Source of the DNA: an uncultured bacterium
Lineage (GTDB): Bacteria > UBP6 > UBA1177 > JAKLFG01
Direction: 5' to 3'
DNA length: 32,034 bases
Assembly: GCA_937871295.1 (NCBI GenBank)
Contig: CALMRE010000125.1
Span: forward strand, 1-32,034
Below are positions 7,407 through 15,303 of this stretch, piece by piece. The stretch's first letter is position 1; the number at the start of each line of letters is the position of its first letter. Made by a program: the position numbers and the translations under genes. Below the pieces are notes generated by a model that had not been told where the DNA came from, made no database searches, and worked only from the letters and a program-made list of their open reading frames with translations.

Positions 7407-9773
7407 GTGACCGCGATAGAACGACTGATAGCCGCGCTCAAGCCGCACCACCCCGATCTGTCGCGCTTCACCGTCGTATCGATGAGCGGCACCGGCCGCG
7501 ACCTCATCCACGATACCCTCCACCGGAAACTCGGCGGACTCATGCCCACCGTCCTCGAATTCGGCGACTACAAAAGCCGCTGTATCGCCGAGGCGACCGG
7601 CCGCACCCCCCTCCCCGACGACGAGGCGTTCCTCCGCTTCCATCTCCTCCGCTGCCGCGAAAAAGGAGAAACTATAGCGCCTGCCGATACCGAGCGGATG
7701 CTCCAGTTCCTCACCCTCATCGCCCGTTTCTCGGTGAGCGTCGACGAACTCTCCCGGCTCGACCGCATCGCCCCCGAACAACTGGAACGGATAGACTCTT
7801 TTTTCGCCACGATGAACGGGTTCCGGAAAGAACTGGCCGCCGAAGGCCGCTTCTATCCCCCGTTCGAAGAGACGCTCTTTGCCGATCTGACCCCGCGCGA
7901 CAACGAACTCTTTGTCGGACTGCCGGTCATGACCCCCGTGGGGGAACGGTTCTTTGCGCGCATCCCGGAGGAGCGCCGCTTCATCGACCCGCCGCTCTTC
8001 GGCCCCCACATGCCGCACGAGATACCCGATTACGATACCGCCCTTGCCCTCACCCGCCGCACCGGCATCGGCGAAGAGCGCGCCCCGGAAGGTCGGATAT
8101 CTTTCTCCGAACTGGCGGAGCGCCCGGCAGTGGCGGCGCTCATCGCCCGTGAGATAGACGACTTCCTGAAGAACCGGCGCGAGGGGCAGCAGCTTTTTAT
8201 CGTACCGCTTGACGAAACGCTGTCGTTCTACCTGTGGGAACTGCTCTTCCGGCCGCTGGGCGATCTGGTCAACTTCGTCCCGTGGATACCCTTCTCCCAC
8301 TTCGCGGCGGCGCACCGGCTGACCGCGGCGATACGCGACCGGATCCCACTCGACGCGGTGCGGCGTGAACTGGCGGCCGAACTGACCGCCCGCTGGCACG
8401 ACCTCGACGCCGCCGACCGGAGCGCCTTCGAGGGGGCGATACCGCTCATCGACGAGATCACCCGCCTCCAGCCGCTCATGGGGAAGGAGTGGGAAACGCT
8501 CGCGCTCCATATCATCAATGCGAAGAAACTCCGCCTGCGCGGTAAACGGAGCGCCCCGGTGCAGGTGGTCGGCATGGGTAATGCCACCGGCATCCCCTAT
8601 GAACGGGCGCTCATCCTGCCGATGGACCGCGACACCTTCCCGCGCAAACCGTTCAGCGGCCCCTTCCTCAATCTCATCCACCTGCCGCGCATCCATACGG
8701 CGCAGTTCGAGGCCGACGACCTCGCGCTGCGGCAGTTCCTTTCGTTCGGCAATTCGGCCCACATCGCCGCCCGCTACGATACCGCGGCGGGAGAGGCGCC
8801 GTCGCCCCATTTCGCCTTCCTCGCGGTCGAATTCGGCGCAAAGCCGGTGAAGCGGCTGATGGCGGCCGGTTCCTTCCAGACGCCGATCGGGGTCCCGGCG
8901 ATAGAGAACAGCGACGACCTGCGCGACCGGCTCAAAGGATACCACTGGTCCTTCAGTTCGCTCCCCCTCTTTTTTTCCTGTCCCTTCCGGTTCCTGCTGG
9001 AGGAACACGAGAAGGTGAAGCCGCCCGCCTGCTTCGGCGAGGAGGATCGAGTCAACACCGTCATCGGCAAGTTCCTCCACCGTTTCTTCGCGGCGCTGAG
9101 AGGCACCGACAAACCGATCGACCGGTGGCGGGCACATTTCGACGAACAGTGGAATATCGACGGCGAACTGCACGAAAAACTGCCCGACCATGCCGTCCGC
9201 AAGGCGATCGTGCTGAGCTACCTCGACGAGATCGCGGCGTGGGAACGGGAACGGGGGGCGCCGCTCCTCTTCTCCGGCGAGGTGACCGACGCCGAATTCG
9301 ACCTGAACGCCTCGTTCGGTAACGGCTACCAGCTCACCGGACGGATCGACCGCCTGCAGAAGCGCGGCGGGCGGCTGCTCGTCGCCGATCTTAAATATAA
9401 GGAGAAGATAGATGCCGTCGGCACCGAGGGACTCATCGCCGAGGTCGAGGATCAGAATGGCCTTAACGACCAGTTCCAGCTCCTTTTCTACGCCCACCTC
9501 CTCATCGAGAACGGCCGGGCGAAACCCGAAGAGCTCGACGCCGCCTATATCCTCCTGCGGACCGGATCGCCCGACGGCTATCTGCGCGAACTGCCCGCCG
9601 CCGAGATAGCGGGACGGCACGCGACACTGGGTGCGGTCGCCGCGCGGCTGGACCGGATGATCGCGCAGGAGCGGTTCACCCCCAACTACCGCGCCGACGC
9701 CTGCACCTACTGCCCCTACAAAGCGATCTGCCTGCGGCCCGACCTCTACCGGACGGGAGGGCGGCCATGGTGA
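7407..9773 (+). CDS. AddB-like PD-(D/E)XK nuclease with Fe-S cluster
   Basis: This protein of about 788 residues is the likely AddB-type partner of the helicase that follows. The C-terminal RecB-family nuclease core has VADLKYKEK with D661 and K663. Four cysteines, one before the core (C525 in SCPFRF) and three after it (C766, C769, C775 in CTYCPYKAIC), match the split 4Fe-4S staple of AddB nucleases. The N-terminal 500 residues lack a Walker A motif, consistent with the inactivated helicase fold of AddB. It is shorter than Bacillus AddB (about 1160 residues). The start is GTG 7407, preceded by GGAGGGAG with five bases spacing. The stop overlaps the next gene by seven bases, so translation is probably coupled. 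The role is to process double-strand DNA ends for recombination. Confidence 0.85.
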   Translation: MTAIERLIAALKPHHPDLSRFTVVSMSGTGRDLIHDTLHRKLGGLMPTVLEFGDYKSRCIAEATGRTPLPDDEAFLRFHLLRCREKGETIAPADTERMLQFLTLIARFSVSVDELSRLDRIAPEQLERIDSFFATMNGFRKELAAEGRFYPPFEETLFADLTPRDNELFVGLPVMTPVGERFFARIPEERRFIDPPLFGPHMPHEIPDYDTALALTRRTGIGEERAPEGRISFSELAERPAVAALIAREIDDFLKNRREGQQLFIVPLDETLSFYLWELLFRPLGDLVNFVPWIPFSHFAAAHRLTAAIRDRIPLDAVRRELAAELTARWHDLDAADRSAFEGAIPLIDEITRLQPLMGKEWETLALHIINAKKLRLRGKRSAPVQVVGMGNATGIPYERALILPMDRDTFPRKPFSGPFLNLIHLPRIHTAQFEADDLALRQFLSFGNSAHIAARYDTAAGEAPSPHFAFLAVEFGAKPVKRLMAAGSFQTPIGVPAIENSDDLRDRLKGYHWSFSSLPLFFSCPFRFLLEEHEKVKPPACFGEEDRVNTVIGKFLHRFFAALRGTDKPIDRWRAHFDEQWNIDGELHEKLPDHAVRKAIVLSYLDEIAAWERERGAPLLFSGEVTDAEFDLNASFGNGYQLTGRIDRLQKRGGRLLVADLKYKEKIDAVGTEGLIAEVEDQNGLNDQFQLLFYAHLLIENGRAKPEELDAAYILLRTGSPDGYLRELPAAEIAGRHATLGAVAARLDRMIAQERFTPNYRADACTYCPYKAICLRPDLYRTGGRPW

Positions 9774-12619
9774 AAAGCCTGCTGGTCACCGCATCGGCCG
9801 GATCGGGGAAGACCTTCCGCCTGACCCAAGCGGTGCGGGAACATATCGCGACCGCCCCGTCGCTCATCGTCGCGGTCACCTTCACCAACGCGGCGGCGGC
9901 CGAGATGGAGAAACGGATACTCGAGAAGATAACGGGCGAAGCAAGCGCCCCGGCCGAGAAACTAAGCCTCCTCATGCGGGCGGCGCAGGTCCGGTTCTCG
10001 ACGATAGACGCCCTGTTCCACCATTTCCTCGCGACCGAAGAGGAGACGCCGCAGATCGCCGACAAGCACGATGAGGCCTTCATTTCGGCGGCGGCCGACG
10101 AGCGGTTCTTCACCCACCCCGCCGTCATCGCCGACAGCGACCATATCCTCATCGCGGCGCGTATCCTCCGGATATCGCCCGAGGCGCTGCTGAGCGAACT
10201 GGACAAGAACCGCGATACGCTCGCCGCGTGGGAGTGTCCGCCGACCTATCTCGCCGAACTCAAGAGCCGGCAGAGTCTCATTTTCGCCGAGTACGAAAAA
10301 CTGCGTGAACGGGTGGCGGCGGTCGCGGAAGATACGGCGGGCAACCTGCGCAAACAGGTGGTCGAACCGCTCATCCGCCCGATCGATGAAACCGATATCG
10401 GCAAGGCGCTCTTCCTCAAAAGCGACATCGACGCGGTGAAGGTGGCGGCGGCCGACAGGAAAAGCGCCGCCTACGCGACACTGCGGGAACTCTACCCGCC
10501 GATGCGCGCACTCATCGCCCAGTATGTGGTGAATACCGCGCGGCTCCGCAGCGCGCTCCTCAAACACTTCAGCGACCTGCGGACCCAACTGGTGGAAGAG
10601 GAGAAAAAACGGCGCGCCCGCCGCTATTTCGCCGATATCCCGCGCGCCCTCATCGCCCTGGACGGGGCCGAGAGCGACGACCGGCCGCTCCTCATGGCGC
10701 GGCTCTACGAACGGGGCTACCACCGGACGGCGCACCTGCTGCTCGATGAATTCCAGGATACCTCGAAAGAGCAGATGGAACTGCTCCGGCCGCTCATGGA
10801 CGATATCCGCGGCGATGTCGGCGCGGGAGGCATGGGCGAGCGGTCGCTGTTCCTCGTGGGCGACTGGAAACAGTCGATCTACCGCTGGCGCGGCGCCGAT
10901 CCGGAGCGGCTGCGCGGGTGGATCGCCCCGATCGTCCGGTCGGGACAGCTGGCGACCGAAGCGCTCCCCTACAACTGGCGCTCGACACCGCTCCTCATCG
11001 GTTTCTTCAACCGCCTGACGGCAGAACTGTTCGCCGGGAGCAACAGCGCGGCCGACCTGCAGAGCGCGCCGCCCGCAAGCGATCGGAAAAAACCCTACGC
11101 CGGACTTTCGTCGGTCGCGGTGATACCGGTCGTCTGCGGCAGGGGCGAAGATGCGCTCTATGAACGGCTCGTCGCCGAAGTGCAGGAGCGGCAGCGGGAG
11201 ACCGGCTGCGCGTGGGGCGATATCGCGATACTCTGCCGCACCAACACCCAGATGGACCGCGCGGCGCGGATGCTGGCGGCCCTGCCGGTGGGCACATCGG
11301 GACTCAAGGGGCGCGAACTGCTGAGTCTGCGCGAAGGGACGGCGCTTATACTGTCGCTCGCGGCGATCTTCACGGCGCACGACGGTAAATTCATTCCGCG
11401 GGCTCTTTCGGCGCTGGGCTATGACAAAGAACTTATTTCCCTCATCACTCAACTTGCCGGGCAGGCGGGACGACTCTCCCGGCCGCACCGCTTCGCCGCC
11501 GTCGCCGGGGCGCTGCGCGAACTCACTCCCCGCTTCCCGCGCCCCGTCATCGAAACGGTGTGGGATGAGGTGGAACGCTACTTCGACGGACCCGACGGGT
11601 TCGACGCCGCGGCGTTCCTGCGCTATATCGTCGACAGGGGGACGCTCATCACCGTTCCCGAAGGGGTCCACGCCGACCGGGTGAAACTGGCGACGATGCA
11701 CGGCACCAAGGGACTCGAATTCCCCCATGTCTTCCTGCTGTGGAAGGAGGAGCGCGAAAAGGGCGATCCGGTTCGCCATCCCGACAACGGGACGCCGCTG
11801 GACCTCAATAAGGCGGAGCGTGAATTCCTCGCCGCCGACCCGATACCGGGGAGTTCCGCCGTCGCGCAGGCCTTCGATGCGGCGCGCGAGAAACAGGGCG
11901 ATGAGACGGCCAACCTTCTCTATGTCGCGGCGACCCGCGCCGTGCGGAGCCTCACGATAGTGCTCAAGGCGAATACGGAGGGGGAACTCAAAGGGTTCAG
12001 CGAACGGATGCACCGCGCCGCACAGCATCCGCTGGCGGGATTCGACGCGACCGAGTTCGGCCACCGGCACGACTTTGGCCCCGCCGTCGCTGAAGGCGTT
12101 GACGGGCAAGCCCACGAATCCTTGACCCCGGTCACCCTCCCCGTCGCACCCGAAACGGGCGATGACGATCTGCTGGACCCGGCGCTCCGATCGGCCGATA
12201 TCGAGGCGGGTATCGAGCGCGGCCGCCGCATCCACACGGCGCTCGCCCGGCTGACGGCGCAGTGCGATATACCGAAGGATGCCGACCTCACCGACGAGGA
12301 GCGGAAAACGCTCGCCCGCTTCCTGCGCGACCCGGAGGTGACGGCGCTCATCGGCCGCCCCGGAAAGGCGCTCTGCGAACAGCATATCTCCGATACGACC
12401 CCTTTCGGTTTTGGCATCGTCGATAGGCTCATCGTCGCCGACGACCGGGTGACGCTCATCGACTACAAGACCGGCCCGCGCCGCAGCGATCTCACCGAAA
12501 AGTACCGGCTCCAGATGGAACGGTACCGTAAGATCCTGCGCGCCGTTTTTACCGACGGCCGTCCCATCGACGGTTATTTGCTATTTATCGACGAAAAGAA
12601 GATAGTAACGACGCTCTGA
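9767..12619 (+). CDS. AddA-like UvrD/Rep helicase with C-terminal RecB nuclease
   Basis: This 950-residue SF1 helicase-nuclease pairs with the preceding AddB-like protein. Walker A TASAGSGKT is at residues 8-16. Motif II LLLDEFQDTS has D327/E328. The motif III-like region GDWKQSIYRWRGA follows. Motif V MHGTKGLEFPHV and motif VI NLLYVAATRA come later. The C-terminal PD-(D/E)XK nuclease has LIDYKTGPR with D899 and K901. This order is that of AddA/RecB. The family unwinds and resects double-strand ends before RecA loading. Both subunits carry an apparently intact nuclease, as in AddAB rather than RecBCD. It is shorter than Bacillus AddA (about 1230 residues). GGGAGGG precedes the ATG. rmuC follows after 12 bases. 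Confidence 0.9.
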   Translation: MVKSLLVTASAGSGKTFRLTQAVREHIATAPSLIVAVTFTNAAAAEMEKRILEKITGEASAPAEKLSLLMRAAQVRFSTIDALFHHFLATEEETPQIADKHDEAFISAAADERFFTHPAVIADSDHILIAARILRISPEALLSELDKNRDTLAAWECPPTYLAELKSRQSLIFAEYEKLRERVAAVAEDTAGNLRKQVVEPLIRPIDETDIGKALFLKSDIDAVKVAAADRKSAAYATLRELYPPMRALIAQYVVNTARLRSALLKHFSDLRTQLVEEEKKRRARRYFADIPRALIALDGAESDDRPLLMARLYERGYHRTAHLLLDEFQDTSKEQMELLRPLMDDIRGDVGAGGMGERSLFLVGDWKQSIYRWRGADPERLRGWIAPIVRSGQLATEALPYNWRSTPLLIGFFNRLTAELFAGSNSAADLQSAPPASDRKKPYAGLSSVAVIPVVCGRGEDALYERLVAEVQERQRETGCAWGDIAILCRTNTQMDRAARMLAALPVGTSGLKGRELLSLREGTALILSLAAIFTAHDGKFIPRALSALGYDKELISLITQLAGQAGRLSRPHRFAAVAGALRELTPRFPRPVIETVWDEVERYFDGPDGFDAAAFLRYIVDRGTLITVPEGVHADRVKLATMHGTKGLEFPHVFLLWKEEREKGDPVRHPDNGTPLDLNKAEREFLAADPIPGSSAVAQAFDAAREKQGDETANLLYVAATRAVRSLTIVLKANTEGELKGFSERMHRAAQHPLAGFDATEFGHRHDFGPAVAEGVDGQAHESLTPVTLPVAPETGDDDLLDPALRSADIEAGIERGRRIHTALARLTAQCDIPKDADLTDEERKTLARFLRDPEVTALIGRPGKALCEQHISDTTPFGFGIVDRLIVADDRVTLIDYKTGPRRSDLTEKYRLQMERYRKILRAVFTDGRPIDGYLLFIDEKKIVTTL

Positions 12620-12631
12620 ACGGGGATAGAC

Positions 12632-13879
12632 ATGGAAGCGCTCTACATGCTCATCGGCGGCGCGGCGGGGTTCGCGGCGGGTTGGTTCATCGCGCTGCGG
12701 ATCGGCCGGGAACGGGCCGCCGCCGAGACGGCCGGGCTCAAGGCGGTCGCCGAGGCCAAAGATTCGTTCTTCGCCCAGCAGCTCGCCGATCTGAAAACTC
12801 AGCACGCATCTGCCCTTACCGATCTGCGCGACGCCTTCAAGGTGCTGTCGGCCGATGTGCTGAGGGAGAGCGGCCCCGAGTTCGTGAAACTCGCCAAGGA
12901 GACGCTGGAAAAATCGCAGATCGCGGCGCAGGGCGATCTCGCCAAGCGGCAGGAGGCGATCGCGGGACTCTTGAAACCGCTCGAAGAACAGCTCAAGACC
13001 TACCAGCAGCGGCTCCAGCAGAGCGAAAAAGAGCAGAACACCGCGCTGGGCGAGGTGAAAAAACAGCTCGAAACACTCGGCAAACAGTCCGAGACGCTCG
13101 CCGATGTGACGCAGAAGTTCCGGATGGTCCTTTCGTCGTCGCAGGCACGCGGCAAGTGGGGCGAAGAGACGCTGCGGCGGGTGGTCGAGGCGGCCGGGAT
13201 GAGCGCCCACTGCGACTTCACCGAACAAACGACCGGCGATGAATCGCGCCCCGATATGATCATCCGCCTGCCGGGAGAACGGCTCATCATCGTCGACGCG
13301 AAGGTGCCCGATCTCGATTTCCTCGCGGCGCTCGACACCGCCGACGCGGCGGCCCGCAAGATCGCCCTGACGGCGCACGCGGCGAAACTGAAAGGTACCA
13401 TCAAGGCGCTCGGCGACCGCAACTATCCGGCCCAGTTCCCCAACTCGCTCGATCATGTGGTGCTGTTCCTCCCGGCCGAATCGCTCTTCAGCGCGGCGCT
13501 CGAAGCCGACCACGATCTCATCGTCTGGGCGGCGTCGAAAAAAATTCTGCTCGCCACCCCCGCGTCGCTCATCGCGCTACTCCGGTCGGTCAGCGTGAGC
13601 TGGCAGCAGTCGGAACAGACCGATAACGCCCGCGCCATCAGCGCCGCGGCGCAGGAACTCTACAAGCGGGTCGCCGTCTTCACCGAACATCTCGAACGGA
13701 TCGGCAAGGGGCTCGGCACGATGAACGACGCCTACAACAAGGCGGTCGGCAGTTACGAGCGGATGGTGCGGCCGCAGGGGGAAAAGCTCCTCAAACTGGG
13801 GATGCCCGACGGCGGCAAGACGATGATAGAACTCGACGAGACGCAGGAACCGCTGCGGCTCCCGCCCGATACCGAATAG
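12632..13879 (+). CDS. rmuC: DNA recombination protein RmuC
   Basis: This 415-residue protein has the standard RmuC layout. An N-terminal membrane anchor (about residues 4-23) is followed by a long charged coiled coil (about 30-165). The RmuC nuclease-like domain comes next, with GKWGEETLRRVVEAAGM and the core PDMIIRLPGERLIIVDAKVP, whose D and K residues resemble a PD-(D/E)XK site. In E. coli RmuC limits inversions at short inverted repeats; its enzymatic activity is not firmly known. It is the third gene of the addB-addA-rmuC operon, which links it to DNA-end processing. The tail is acidic and low in complexity. Confidence 0.92.
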   Translation: MEALYMLIGGAAGFAAGWFIALRIGRERAAAETAGLKAVAEAKDSFFAQQLADLKTQHASALTDLRDAFKVLSADVLRESGPEFVKLAKETLEKSQIAAQGDLAKRQEAIAGLLKPLEEQLKTYQQRLQQSEKEQNTALGEVKKQLETLGKQSETLADVTQKFRMVLSSSQARGKWGEETLRRVVEAAGMSAHCDFTEQTTGDESRPDMIIRLPGERLIIVDAKVPDLDFLAALDTADAAARKIALTAHAAKLKGTIKALGDRNYPAQFPNSLDHVVLFLPAESLFSAALEADHDLIVWAASKKILLATPASLIALLRSVSVSWQQSEQTDNARAISAAAQELYKRVAVFTEHLERIGKGLGTMNDAYNKAVGSYERMVRPQGEKLLKLGMPDGGKTMIELDETQEPLRLPPDTE

Positions 13880-13960
13880 GGCGAAACCCCGAATATCGAG
13901 AAGCGGCGTAGCGTATTCAAGCCTTCCGACTTATCAATACAGGCCCCCCACCGCCGGATG

Positions 13961-14002
13961 AAAAAAACCCCTCGCGCTCCCCGTGACGGAGATGCGAGGG
14001 GT
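13961..14002 (-). terminator. Rho-independent terminator of the RRM gene
   Basis: On the minus strand the arm ACCCCTCGC at 13994-14002 pairs with GCGAGGGGT at 13967-13975. An inner CTCC/GGAG pair extends the stem, and seven T follow (13961-13967 read as A on plus). It lies 23 bases after the RRM stop codon. On the plus strand no T run follows, so it is not an obvious rmuC terminator. Confidence 0.85.
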
Positions 14003-14025
14003 CGGAATTAAAGAAAGTACGAGGA

Positions 14026-14277
14026 CTATCTTTTGGGCTTGGCGAGGTTGACTTTGATGTTACGGCCGCCCATCTCGGCGCCGTCAAGGGAGGAGATCGC
14101 CTTTTCGGCGGAAGCCTGATCGGCCATCTCGACGAAACCGAAGCCCTTCGGTCTGCCGCTGTCACGATCCATCACGATCTTCGCCGAAGAAACTTCGCCG
14201 AATTTTTCAAAAGCGCTGCGGATCTCGCCTTCGGTGGCGCTGTACGAAAGATTGCCGACATAAATCTGAACTGCCAT
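14026..14277 (-). CDS. Single-RRM RNA-binding protein
   Basis: This 83-residue protein is a single RNA-recognition motif. RNP2 is IYVGNLSY near the N-terminus and RNP1 is KGFGFVEM in the middle; the end is a short basic tail (LAKPKR). Bacterial RRM proteins of this kind are small, abundant and often cold-responsive. The RNA target is unknown. The ATG at 14277 is preferred over 14283 because GAGG then lies nine bases upstream, against three, and because family members start with this M-x-x-x-(I/L)YVGNL register. The 5' region holds about 100 bases of AT-rich leader. A strong terminator follows, so the gene is monocistronic. Confidence 0.9.
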   Translation of the reverse strand: MAVQIYVGNLSYSATEGEIRSAFEKFGEVSSAKIVMDRDSGRPKGFGFVEMADQASAEKAISSLDGAEMGGRNIKVNLAKPKR

Positions 14278-14390
14278 GGTCATGTGCCTCGAAAAACAAA
14301 AGATAAAAAACCGAATCCGCTCACGCGAGCAGAATCCAGAACAGGGGTAGCATGGTCATTTATTAAATAAAAGCAAGGAAAAAGAGAGAT

Positions 14391-14418
14391 TTGTAAATTC
14401 CGGGCGATGCGCTACAAT
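14391..14418 (+). promoter_or_regulatory. Sigma-70-type promoter of the small membrane protein gene
   Basis: TTGTAA (14391-14396), 16 bases, TACAAT (14413-14418). It has the same architecture as the promoter at 7354-7381. The ATG 30 bases downstream is preceded by AAGGGAGG. Confidence 0.58.
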
Positions 14419-14447
14419 GGAGCAACGGTCGCTGAAGGGAGGCGCTT

Positions 14448-14690
14448 ATGAGATTCGTCGGGATGCTTATCGCACTACTCATCGCACTGCTGTTGAGTTA
14501 CTACTACATCACCGGGGCGTGGCCCGGATCGGGGGCCGACAAAGGCAATCCGCTGGAGCGGGCATCGAAGAAGGCGGAGATAGAGGGGGGCCCGATACTC
14601 GACGGAAAGATGGCCAAAGACCGGGTCGAGGAAATGCTCCGGAAACAGGAAGAGGCGCAGAAGAAAGCGATGGAGGAAGCGACGCGGTGA
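14448..14690 (+). CDS. Small single-pass membrane protein, unknown function
   Basis: This is an 80-residue protein that I do not recognise. Residues about 4-21 form one hydrophobic segment (MLIALLIALLLSYYYI), followed by a short glycine-containing linker. The C-terminal part (about 38-80) is highly charged, helical and probably outside the membrane or a coiled coil (EEMLRKQEEAQKKAMEE). AAGGGAGG five bases before the ATG and an upstream promoter support a real gene. It converges with the lipoprotein gene, leaving eight bases between the stops. Confidence 0.72.
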   Translation: MRFVGMLIALLIALLLSYYYITGAWPGSGADKGNPLERASKKAEIEGGPILDGKMAKDRVEEMLRKQEEAQKKAMEEATR

Positions 14691-14698
14691 CCGCGCCG

Positions 14699-15154
14699 TT
14701 ACTGCGGCCGGAACCCGTCGATGTATTTGAGCGTCTCGGCCGCCGCCTTGACCGGACTGTCGGCGCTGATGACGGCGATGATCTCCTCGTTCCCCTTCAC
14801 CCCCGGTTTCATCAGATAAATACTGGTAAGCAACGACATCAGTTTACGATGCGCCTTTATCTGCAGGCTGGGATCGTCGTAGGTGATCGATTCGCCGGTG
14901 TCAAGGATGCATTCGACGCCCCGCCCCGAAAGCAGGGTCATCAGTTCGGCGATCGCCTCCTTCTCGTCGGACGAATTGCTCGTCTCGGTGTAGAAATAGA
15001 TCTTCGCAAGTCCGCTGAAATCCCAAGCGACATCACGGATATCGTAGGTGATGTCCTTCTGGGTGGAGATGCCGGGCCCCTTCTGCGGGGTGGCGCACGA
15101 AACGGCCGTGGCGACCACGGCGCAGGCGACGATGACGGTGAAGATGCGGTTCAT
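14699..15154 (-). CDS. Putative lipoprotein, unknown function
   Basis: This 151-residue protein has a lipoprotein signal peptide: N-terminal MNR, a hydrophobic core and the lipobox AVSC with Cys20 as the lipidation site. The mature part has mixed alpha/beta character with a tyrosine-rich stretch (IYFYTETSNSS) and a small conserved-looking C-terminal IIAVISADSPVKAAAETL segment. It resembles small periplasmic domains, but I cannot name the family. GAGGAGGG sits upstream of the ATG, and a TTGACT-N17-TACAAT promoter lies further upstream. It is divergent from the hybrid kinase gene, so the two could be co-regulated. Confidence 0.8.
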   Translation of the reverse strand: MNRIFTVIVACAVVATAVSCATPQKGPGISTQKDITYDIRDVAWDFSGLAKIYFYTETSNSSDEKEAIAELMTLLSGRGVECILDTGESITYDDPSLQIKAHRKLMSLLTSIYLMKPGVKGNEEIIAVISADSPVKAAAETLKYIDGFRPQ

Positions 15155-15195
15155 GGTATCCCTCCTCGCTGTTGTTCGGGAACCGGTAACGCGCG

Positions 15196-15224
15196 ATTGT
15201 AACCGCAGTCCTTCCGCAAGTCAA
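15196..15224 (-). promoter_or_regulatory. Sigma-70-type promoter of the lipoprotein gene
   Basis: On the minus strand TTGACT (15219-15224), 17 bases, TACAAT (15196-15201). It is back to back with the kinase promoter at 15245-15273, with 20 bases between the two -35 boxes. Confidence 0.7.
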
Positions 15225-15244
15225 CCATCTCCGTTGCAGTAAAA

Positions 15245-15273
15245 TTGACTCGATGCGGGACGCCGGATACAAT
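15245..15273 (+). promoter_or_regulatory. Sigma-70-type promoter of the hybrid kinase gene
   Basis: TTGACT (15245-15250), 17 bases, TACAAT (15268-15273). The upstream ATG at 15253 lies in the spacer, which excludes it as the start from this promoter and supports ATG 15304. Confidence 0.7.
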
Positions 15274-15303
15274 TCGACGTTCTATCGGGAAAGAGGTCGC
15301 CAT

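Noticed and set aside
7320-9620. Minus-strand 766-codon open frame opposite the AddB-like gene
   Set aside because: Shadow frame; the sense gene has catalytic and Fe-S residues and a promoter.
9962-12385. Minus-strand 807-codon open frame opposite the AddA-like gene
   Set aside because: Shadow frame; all helicase and nuclease motifs are on the plus strand.
14284-14340. GCTCGCGTGAGC hairpin and T run in the RRM gene leader as an attenuator
   Set aside because: Only four base pairs, with a flanking direct rather than inverted repeat; too weak to call.
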